54,557 bases of DNA from Oscillospiraceae bacterium (GTDB taxonomy: Bacteria > Bacillota > Clostridia > Oscillospirales > Acutalibacteraceae): positions 1 through 54,557 of the forward strand of contig SVPT01000002.1 in NCBI GenBank assembly GCA_015065695.1, given 5' to 3'. Of this stretch, positions 26,396-32,614 are shown piece after piece. The notes below the pieces were generated by a model. The model saw nothing but the letters and a program-made list of their open reading frames with translations. It did not search any database and was not told the DNA's origin. The translations under genes and the position numbers were made by a program. Numbering within the stretch: position 1 is the first letter of the stretch; every line of letters begins with the position of its first letter.

Positions 26396-27612
26396 AAAGC
26401 AGAGGCTATTCCATTGCGGTGGTCAGCCGCCGCGCCGAGCAGTCCATTGCAGGCGGCCACCCTTGGGTATATGACAGCGAGGTGCAGAGCATTCAGCCCG
26501 CCTGCGCTGACGGTATGCCCTGCGATGTAGTCAACAGTGCAGGCAAGTATATTGCCACCGCATTCTATAACAGCAGCTCCAAGATACGCCTGCGCATCAT
26601 ATCCACCAACGTAAACGAGCCGGTGGACGCGGCATTCTTCGAGCGCAGACTGCGCCGCGCGGTGGATTATCGCCGCTCGGTAATGGGCGAGCAGTTTAGC
26701 TGCTGCCGCCTTGTCTTTGGTGACGCGGACGGTCTGCCCGGACTGACCGTAGACCGCTTCGGCGATGTGCTGGTGACCCAGACCCTTTCGCTGGGCATCG
26801 AGCTGCACAAGCAGGAGATATTCTCCTCCCTTGTCGCCATTCTCCGTGAAATGGGCGAGGACATTCGCGGCGTGTACGAGCGCAACGATGTCAGTGTGCG
26901 CCGTCTGGAGGGCATGGAGCAGGGTGTGGGCTGGCTGCCCATGGACTGCACCCCCGATGCCGCTGCCCTGCCCACCGATGTCATCATCACCGAAAACGGC
27001 ATCAAGTACCATGTGGACATCGCCAACGGACAGAAAACAGGCTTCTTCCTCGACCAGAAATTCAACCGTCAGGCAGTTGCCCGCATCGCAAAGGGCAAGC
27101 GGGTGCTGGACTGCTTTACCCACACAGGCTCCTTCGCCCTCAACGCAGCCCGCGCAGGGGCGGAAAGCGTCACTGCTGTGGATATTTCCGAGGATGCCCT
27201 CAGCACCGCCCGGGCAAACGCAGCCCTCAACGGTCTGGACAACGTAGACTTCCTCTGCGCCAACGTCTTTGACCTGCTACCCACGCTGAAAAAGGGCGCA
27301 TACGACCTCATCATTCTCGACCCGCCCGCCTTCACCAAGTCCCGCGCCACCATAGAAAACGCCATCAAGGGCTACAAAGAAATCAACCTGCGCGCCATGA
27401 AGCTGCTCGCGGGAGGCGGCTGGCTTGCAACCTGCTCCTGCTCCCACTTCGTCACCGACACCCTCTTCTGCGATATGCTGCGCAGTGCCGCCGCCGATGC
27501 AGGTGTGCGTCTGCGTCAGGCAGAGGCACGTCAGCAGGCCGCCGACCACCCCATCGCGTGGGGCATACCGGAGACCGCATATCTCAAGTTCTACATATTC
27601 CAGAAAATGTAA
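26392..27612 (+). CDS. Class I SAM-dependent rRNA cytosine-C5 methyltransferase, RlmI/YwbD-like
   Basis: 406 residues. The N-terminal PUA-like domain contains RAEQSIAGGHPWVYDSEV and the middle has FGDADGLPGLTVDRFGDVLV. The Rossmann domain carries VLDCFTHTGSFALNAA for SAM binding and ILDPPAFTKS. A late Cys-rich CSCSHFV motif is expected for 5-methylcytosine RNA methyltransferases of this family. E. coli RlmI methylates C1962 of 23S rRNA; the same target is likely but not shown. It overlaps the preceding unknown gene by 4 bases and ends at a hairpin with a T-run. Confidence 0.9.
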   Translation: MKSRGYSIAVVSRRAEQSIAGGHPWVYDSEVQSIQPACADGMPCDVVNSAGKYIATAFYNSSSKIRLRIISTNVNEPVDAAFFERRLRRAVDYRRSVMGEQFSCCRLVFGDADGLPGLTVDRFGDVLVTQTLSLGIELHKQEIFSSLVAILREMGEDIRGVYERNDVSVRRLEGMEQGVGWLPMDCTPDAAALPTDVIITENGIKYHVDIANGQKTGFFLDQKFNRQAVARIAKGKRVLDCFTHTGSFALNAARAGAESVTAVDISEDALSTARANAALNGLDNVDFLCANVFDLLPTLKKGAYDLIILDPPAFTKSRATIENAIKGYKEINLRAMKLLAGGGWLATCSCSHFVTDTLFCDMLRSAAADAGVRLRQAEARQQAADHPIAWGIPETAYLKFYIFQKM

Positions 27613-27657
27613 GCGCACATTATCGTCGTTTTGCATATATTTCATGGGCGCTTTTTA
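27611..27657 (+). terminator. Terminator after the RlmI-like gene
   Basis: AAGCGC-A-CAT at 27611 pairs with ATG-G-GCGCTT near 27644-27653, across a long loop, and is followed by TTTTT. Confidence 0.55.
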
Positions 27658-27686
27658 AACGATTTTTGAACATTCCTTTTACCGTC

Positions 27687-27716
27687 TTGTTGTTTGGGGC
27701 GGCATTGTGGTATAAT
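27687..27716 (+). promoter_or_regulatory. Promoter of the cohesin-like gene
   Basis: TTGTTG (27687-27692), 18 bases, TATAAT (27711-27716). Confidence 0.55.
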
Positions 27717-27810
27717 TATGTGAATACTGCCGCCGAAAAGTGCCATAGCGGCAGACCAACCAAAACCGACAGTAATGCGATTTTTACTTTCTGAAAGGAT
27801 GTTTGTCACA

Positions 27811-29076
27811 ATGAAGATGCGGGTTAAGCGCATAGTTTCTCTGCTGTTCGTTGTACTTATGTTTGCCGCCATTCCGGGAATGAGCGCATTCGCCGCCAAG
27901 TCGGACGTTGACTTCACCATCAACGTACCCACCGACGTGGAATATTCCGCGGGCGACACCGTCAACGCAGACGTTGAGATTCGCACCCAGACCGAGAACG
28001 GCTATGTGGAAATGACCATGATCATGCGCTACAATGCCGATATTTTCACCTACAGCTCCACCATCGAGGATCTGGACGGCTTTACCGTAGTAAACAATGC
28101 CGATGAGGGTCAGCTCAACATCTACTATTCCTCCCCCGACGGCAACCGCTCCAAGATTGACACCTACGCACTGAAGATCCGCTTCGCTGTAAAGACCGGC
28201 GTTGCCAGCGGTAAGTACAAGCTTTCCCTTGACGTTGACCCCAAGGACATCTACGGCTTTGACAACAACGGCAACAAGGAGCCCAATATCCTCACCGTTT
28301 CTCAGGCAAGAGAGAAGGAACTGACCGTTATCGAAACCCACGACGGCGCAACCACCACCGGCGGTGACGGCAGCGACTATCCCGGCTACTTCACCGCTCC
28401 CTCCGTCACCCAGAAGCCCGAGGAGCAGGAAGGAAGCTGTGTCAGCTTCGGCAGCATCATCTTCTTCCTTATCGGCGCACTGGTCGTTTTCAGCGCAGGC
28501 TTCTTTGTGGGCTTCTCCTATGCACAGCGCCGCATGAGCGAAGAGAGTGCCTACGGTTACGGCGGCTTTGGCGATTCCTCCGCCAGCGTTTCTCCCCGCA
28601 AGCAGACCCGCGCATTCAGCCGCAGCGACCGCTCCGCAGCCGATGACTTCGACGACGAGCCGGAGGACACCCGCAGCTCTGCCGAGAGCATCTATGACGA
28701 GCTGGACAGCGCACGCAGAGAGCGCACCGCTCCCCGCCGCCCCATCTCCTTTGAGGACGATGATGACGGACGTGTGGACACCGGCTATTTCGGCAAGGCA
28801 GCCTCCAGCCGCCTTGGTGACGAATCCAGAGAAGTCCCCGCCTTTGACGACGACGATGACGATGATGACGGCTTCCCCGACCAGTTCATTCCCCGCTCCA
28901 CCCGCGGCGTAGGCTCCACCACCGTCCCCGGCGAGGACCGCTACGGCGACTTCGGTGGTCTCCTCGGCGCACGCACCCGCCGCACCCGTACCGACGACGG
29001 TTACGGCTCCTTCACCATCGACGACGATGACCCCGAAAACGGCGACTATCCCTCCGACCGCCGCCGCTATCGCTAA
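27811..29076 (+). CDS. Membrane-anchored protein with a cohesin-like ectodomain and a long acidic cytoplasmic tail
   Basis: 421 residues from the ATG at 27811 (AAAGGATG upstream). A signal peptide (VKRIVSLLFVVLMFAAIPGMSAFA) is followed by one beta-sandwich domain at about 32-175. Its motifs resemble cohesins: YSAGDTVNADVEI, MTMIMRYNADIFTY, ALKIRFAVKTGVASGKYKLSL. A short Thr/Gly/Pro linker leads to a TM helix (IIFFLIGALVVFSAGFFVGF, about 212-235) and about 185 residues rich in Asp, Arg and Ser, with DDDDDDDG-type runs. Cohesins anchor dockerin-bearing enzymes in Ruminococcus cellulosomes. Whether this domain binds a dockerin is unknown, and the large cytoplasmic tail is not typical of anchoring scaffoldins. 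Confidence 0.7.
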   Translation: MKMRVKRIVSLLFVVLMFAAIPGMSAFAAKSDVDFTINVPTDVEYSAGDTVNADVEIRTQTENGYVEMTMIMRYNADIFTYSSTIEDLDGFTVVNNADEGQLNIYYSSPDGNRSKIDTYALKIRFAVKTGVASGKYKLSLDVDPKDIYGFDNNGNKEPNILTVSQAREKELTVIETHDGATTTGGDGSDYPGYFTAPSVTQKPEEQEGSCVSFGSIIFFLIGALVVFSAGFFVGFSYAQRRMSEESAYGYGGFGDSSASVSPRKQTRAFSRSDRSAADDFDDEPEDTRSSAESIYDELDSARRERTAPRRPISFEDDDDGRVDTGYFGKAASSRLGDESREVPAFDDDDDDDDGFPDQFIPRSTRGVGSTTVPGEDRYGDFGGLLGARTRRTRTDDGYGSFTIDDDDPENGDYPSDRRRYR

Positions 29077-29089
29077 ACGTGAGTAATTG

Positions 29090-29131
29090 GCAACCGCAGC
29101 CGGGATTACCGACTGCGGTTGCATTTATTTT
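29090..29131 (+). terminator. Terminator after the cohesin-like gene
   Basis: GCAACCGCAG (29090-29099) pairs perfectly with CTGCGGTTGC (29113-29122), followed by ATTTATTTTC. Confidence 0.85.
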
Positions 29132-29202
29132 CATATTTTTTCATATCCACCAGAATAAACTGATTTATTCCATGCCTGCAATGGCAAATAAAAGGAAATT
29201 GC

Positions 29203-29658
29203 ATGAAATCATCGGAATCCTTCGACAAGCCCACAGAATCAAAAGGCAATAGAAAACGGCGCACTTTGATAAGCGTGCTGTTGATTGTCTGCGCACTGCT
29301 GTTTTTTCAGGCGGTGCATTTTGAGCTGTGGTACGATAATCCCATCGACCCCGAATTTTACGGACAGGTACACGGCTCCTGCGCCCTCTGCTCCGACAGC
29401 GTGGGCGCATATATTCAGCTTGGCTTTTTCTGGCCCCACTCCCCCGCCCGCCTTGCCAAAGACGAGCAGCGGCGCAGCGGTGAAACCGTCACCGTCCTGC
29501 GGGTGCGGAAGCTGTCCCGCTTCTGCACCGAGGCAGAGGTGTGCTATGCCTCAGGAGAAAAGGCACTGCTGGTTTCCAGGGTGCTGCGTGCCTATGACGA
29601 CAACGGCGGTTGGGTGGGCTTCAGGGTAAATGACTCCCGCCGTGAGCTTCCGGCTTGA
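29203..29658 (+). CDS. Hypothetical single-TM protein
   Basis: 151 residues, family unknown. A polar basic N-terminus (ESKGNRKRR) leads into one TM helix (LISVLLIVCALLFFQAV, about 22-40). An extracytoplasmic domain of ~105 residues contains a Cys pair (CALC) and a beta-rich C-terminus (EAEVCYASGEKALLVSRVLRAY). The start has AAAGGAAA upstream. An inverted repeat, GAATAAA-CTGA-TTTATTC (29153-29170), lies just before the ribosome binding site and could be an operator or small hairpin. Confidence 0.55.
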   Translation: MKSSESFDKPTESKGNRKRRTLISVLLIVCALLFFQAVHFELWYDNPIDPEFYGQVHGSCALCSDSVGAYIQLGFFWPHSPARLAKDEQRRSGETVTVLRVRKLSRFCTEAEVCYASGEKALLVSRVLRAYDDNGGWVGFRVNDSRRELPA

Positions 29659-29679
29659 CCACACATTTCACTGTTGTAA

Positions 29680-29708
29680 TTGACTGTGCCGAAACTTGAT
29701 GGTATTAT
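29680..29708 (+). promoter_or_regulatory. Promoter of the Nudix-macro operon
   Basis: TTGACT (29680-29685), 17 bases, TATTAT (29703-29708), about 55 bases before the Nudix start codon. Confidence 0.65.
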
Positions 29709-29763
29709 CATTAAAAAATATACTTCGTGTGGCACTGAAACATAATAAATCGGAGGAACAAAA

Positions 29764-30309
29764 ATGGATTTTACCGAGAAATTTGTCAGCAGAGATGACC
29801 GCTTTAAAGGAAGAATCTTCAGCGTAAGCGTGGATGACATTATTCAGCCCGACGGCAAGCCCTCGAAGCGCGAGGTTGTCCATCACAACGGCGCGGTGTG
29901 CGTTGCTCCCCTGACCGACGACAACACCCTTGCCTTTGTCCGTCAGTACCGCTACCCCATGGCAGAGGTCATGCTGGAGCTGCCCGCAGGACGCATTGAG
30001 CCGGGCGAAGACCCCGTAGAGACCGCCAAGCGTGAGCTTATTGAGGAAGCAGGACTTACCACCATTGAGTGCATCCCCTTTGGCGTGGACTACCCCACCC
30101 CCGGCTACAGCACCGAGAAGATATATCTCTACGGCGCGCGCATCGGCGGCACCTGCCCCACCAACCCCGACGAGGGCGAGTTTGTGGAGAAGGTGTATAT
30201 CCCCCTTGCAGAGGCAGAGGAAATGGCATATGACGGCACCATCACCGATTCCAAGACCGCCATGCTGGTACTTCGCGTTGCCAAGGCAGTCCGCGAGGGC
30301 AGGCTTTGA
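29764..30309 (+). CDS. Nudix hydrolase, ADP-ribose pyrophosphatase type
   Basis: 181 residues, the size of NudF. The Nudix box GX5EX7REXXEEXG is complete around residues 80-99 (it includes AKRELIEEAGL). The N-terminus (FSVSVDDIIQPDGKPSKREVVHHNGAV) and the run FVRQYRYPMAEVMLELPAGRIEPGE are characteristic of ADP-ribose pyrophosphatases, which split ADP-ribose to AMP and ribose 5-phosphate in the cytoplasm. It is led by GGAGG. The next gene, a macro-domain protein, begins 55 bases later on the same strand, so the two ADP-ribose-related genes are probably co-transcribed. Confidence 0.9.
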   Translation: MDFTEKFVSRDDRFKGRIFSVSVDDIIQPDGKPSKREVVHHNGAVCVAPLTDDNTLAFVRQYRYPMAEVMLELPAGRIEPGEDPVETAKRELIEEAGLTTIECIPFGVDYPTPGYSTEKIYLYGARIGGTCPTNPDEGEFVEKVYIPLAEAEEMAYDGTITDSKTAMLVLRVAKAVREGRL

Positions 30310-30364
30310 TTGTACCCCTGAAAACCGCTGACCGAATAGATTTATTTGCAGGAGGGAGCAAGCA

Positions 30365-31366
30365 GTGAATCGCTTAAGAATCTTTTTCAAAAACTTTGCC
30401 GCAGGACGCAAGGAGCTTTTCGCCCGCATAGGTGTATTTATCGGCACGGCACTGGCGGTAACGCAGATTGTGGAGTATGTGCTGAACATACCTGCTCTGG
30501 AAAGCCTGACCAAATCCGTGTCCGTCGGCAGCACCGACCTGTTTGCCATTCTCAGCGAGCCGCTGGTCTACCTCGGCATAGCGCTGGTGCTTGCCCTGCT
30601 TGCACAGACCGGTTTTGCCCGCTACAGCCGCAAGTTCAAGGACAGCGACTTCCGCATCTCCATAACCATGGGCGATATATTCGACTGTGATGGCACTATC
30701 ATAATCCCCTCCAACAACCTCTTTTCCTCCGACCTGCGTATGCTGGGCGACCGCAACAGCATACACAAGCAGCTTATCCAGCGCAACAGGATGCCCAAGG
30801 GCTCGCAGCTTTCCTCTGCGGAGGATATAGAGCGCCAGACAAGGGAGCGTCTTGCCGAGGAGCGTTACACCGCCTATGTTGCCGACAGAGAGCCTTATGT
30901 GTTTGGCGGAGAAAGCTACACCGCATACCAATACGGCACACTTCTCCCCATAGAGGTCAACGTCGACCGCAAAGAGCGCAACGTGATGCTCTTCTCTATG
31001 TCGGAATTTCTCAGCCCCGGTATTCCCTCTGTCAGGAATGAGGACCTCTTCCTCTACATTGACCGTATGTGGGATTTCATCGAGACCAACGGCATTGCCG
31101 ACCGCAAGCTGGTTATTCCCCTGATTGGCACAGGCGCGGCAGGCGTGGGCAAAAGGAAGCAGGTTGTCGCCCGCTACATCATGAATACCTACATCACCCG
31201 CGCCCGCAGACTGCGCATCAACGAGCTGACCGTGAGCATCTTCCCGGGTGACTACCTCAGCGGCGAAATCAACCTTGCCGAGCTTAAGGAGTACGCCGAT
31301 TCCCTCATCAAATTCCCCGACTGGGAGTTTGGCGAGAGCAACGCTCCCACAGCGGGCAAAAAGTGA
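30365..31366 (+). CDS. Two-TM macro-domain protein resembling the ThsA-macro effector family of type II Thoeris
   Basis: 333 residues from a GTG start (GGAGGGAG upstream). Two TM helices come first (VFIGTALAVTQIVEYVL, about 24-42; LVYLGIALVLALLAQTGF, about 68-86). The cytoplasmic part from about residue 98 is a macro domain: ISITMGDIFDCDGTIIIPSNN matches the first ADP-ribose-binding loop, and LVIPLIGTGAAGVGKRK the second. This TM-TM-macro layout is that of the ThsA-macro family, in which a NAD-derived ADP-ribose conjugate made by a TIR protein opens a membrane effector. No TIR gene is in the window, so the activating signal here is unknown. The convergent neighbours are also ADP-ribose or nucleotide related. 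Confidence 0.75.
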   Translation: MNRLRIFFKNFAAGRKELFARIGVFIGTALAVTQIVEYVLNIPALESLTKSVSVGSTDLFAILSEPLVYLGIALVLALLAQTGFARYSRKFKDSDFRISITMGDIFDCDGTIIIPSNNLFSSDLRMLGDRNSIHKQLIQRNRMPKGSQLSSAEDIERQTRERLAEERYTAYVADREPYVFGGESYTAYQYGTLLPIEVNVDRKERNVMLFSMSEFLSPGIPSVRNEDLFLYIDRMWDFIETNGIADRKLVIPLIGTGAAGVGKRKQVVARYIMNTYITRARRLRINELTVSIFPGDYLSGEINLAELKEYADSLIKFPDWEFGESNAPTAGKK

Positions 31367-31384
31367 TATTATAGCACCAGACAA

Positions 31385-31436
31385 ACAGCGCGTCCGCACT
31401 TTTCTGTGCAGACGCGCTGTCCTTATGTCTTTTCTT
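31385..31436. terminator. Bidirectional terminator between the macro gene and the glycohydrolase gene
   Basis: ACAGCGCGTC-C-GCA pairs with TGC-A-GACGCGCTGT between 31385 and 31420, followed by a T-rich stretch on the plus strand (TTATGTCTTTTC) and TTTGTCTGG on the minus strand. It separates two convergent transcripts. Confidence 0.8.
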
Positions 31437-31454
31437 ATTCTTGTTTGTCTCGGG

Positions 31455-32264
31455 TTACTTCAGCCCGAAATGCCCCTTGAATTCCCGCACCTTCATGCGG
31501 ATATGGGAATCCAGCCGCTGGTCGCAGAAACGGCGTATGTTTTCGGGAATCTCGCCGTAGAATGCCTCTGCGATACCCCCTGCTATGCACGCCTGCGTGT
31601 CGGCATCTCCGCCGAGGGACACCGCATTGCGCACTGCGCTCTCATAGTCGTGGGAGTCAAGGAATGCAATTATCGCCTCCGGCACGCTGCGGGAGGCGCG
31701 CACCTCAAACTGGTATCGGGGGCGTATTTCGTCCACCGTCCGTTCCAGATTGTACCGAAACTGCCTCTGTACATAGCTGCGTATATCGTCCTTGGTGCCG
31801 CCCTTTCGCGCAATCCACACGCAGGCAGCAACCGCCTTTGCACCGTTGATGGCATCGGCATTGTCGTGGGTGACAGCGCAGCTTGCCGTTGCCTGCAGCA
31901 GCACCTGCTCCAGCTTTTCGTAGGCGTAACCGATGGGCACAACACGCATTGCGCCGCCGTTTCCGTAGCTGTGCAGCCTACCCTCTCCGCCGCCCTTTGC
32001 CCAGTTGCTGAACATGGTGCCATACCCTGCATCGGGATAGCAGTCGTAGTAATGCCTGTACTGTGCGGCATACTCCGCAGCGCGGGTCTTCATCTCCCGT
32101 ATGGAGATGTCGGCAGGGTTGCCCAGAATGGCATCGCAGACAGCAGCGGTCATTACAGAATCGTCGGTAAAGGTGCTGCCGAATCGCAGCTCGAAATCAT
32201 AGTCCTTGGTGGCGTGTGTTTCGTAGTACGAGCCTATAATATCTCCGTACAGCGCACCAAACAT
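31455..32264 (-). CDS. ADP-ribosylglycohydrolase family protein (DraG/ARH fold)
   Basis: 269 residues. It opens MFGALYGDIIGSYYE and has the two metal-binding signatures of the family: FTDDSVMTAAV near residue 31 (T-D-D-S) and GGDADTQACIAGGIAEAFYG near the C-terminus (GGDADT). The GNGGAMRVVPIGY stretch forms the central helical core. Enzymes of this fold remove ADP-ribose from proteins, nucleic acids or small molecules using two Mg ions. It starts only 13 bases after the RyR gene stop (GGAG between), so it is the last gene of a three-gene operon. Confidence 0.9.
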   Translation of the reverse strand: MFGALYGDIIGSYYETHATKDYDFELRFGSTFTDDSVMTAAVCDAILGNPADISIREMKTRAAEYAAQYRHYYDCYPDAGYGTMFSNWAKGGGEGRLHSYGNGGAMRVVPIGYAYEKLEQVLLQATASCAVTHDNADAINGAKAVAACVWIARKGGTKDDIRSYVQRQFRYNLERTVDEIRPRYQFEVRASRSVPEAIIAFLDSHDYESAVRNAVSLGGDADTQACIAGGIAEAFYGEIPENIRRFCDQRLDSHIRMKVREFKGHFGLK

Positions 32265-32277
32265 TTCACTTCAACTC

Positions 32278-32568
32278 CTAGTCGAGCAGCTTGATAACGT
32301 AGCCCAGTGCCACAATGCACTTGAGGCTTTCTATAGAGGTAGCGCGGTCATAGACCTTCTCGCTCTCGGGCAGCTCCTCGTAGGGCACAAGGCAGGGGTG
32401 CAGCTTGCGCTCATCGTCGCGCTGCTCGCCGTAGCTCCAGCCCTGTGCGATGCGGTTTGCCGCCCACACCTCGTGGGTGTTCTTTGCAAGCTGTTCAACC
32501 AGCTCTTCAATGCCCTCAGGCAGCTCGACATCACTGGTATCTATGGGATTAGGGATATATTCTGCCAT
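32278..32568 (-). CDS. Small RyR-domain protein
   Basis: 96 residues, nearly all one RyR (ryanodine receptor repeat) domain: KNTHEVWAANRIAQGW, YGEQRDDERKLHPCLVPYEEL and a final LKCIVALGY are the family hallmarks. Bacterial RyR domains are found in neighbourhoods with SLOG, macro, TrkA and ADP-ribosylglycohydrolase genes and are thought to bind nucleotide-derived ligands; that role is inference here. The ATG at 32568 has GGAGGAAC upstream, and the ATG at 32583 overlaps that site. It lies 46 bases after the SLOG gene and 13 before the glycohydrolase gene. Confidence 0.88.
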   Translation of the reverse strand: MAEYIPNPIDTSDVELPEGIEELVEQLAKNTHEVWAANRIAQGWSYGEQRDDERKLHPCLVPYEELPESEKVYDRATSIESLKCIVALGYVIKLLD

Positions 32569-32614
32569 GATAAGTTCCTCCATTTTCTTTTTCTGTGGGC
32601 GCGTTTTCGGTTGG

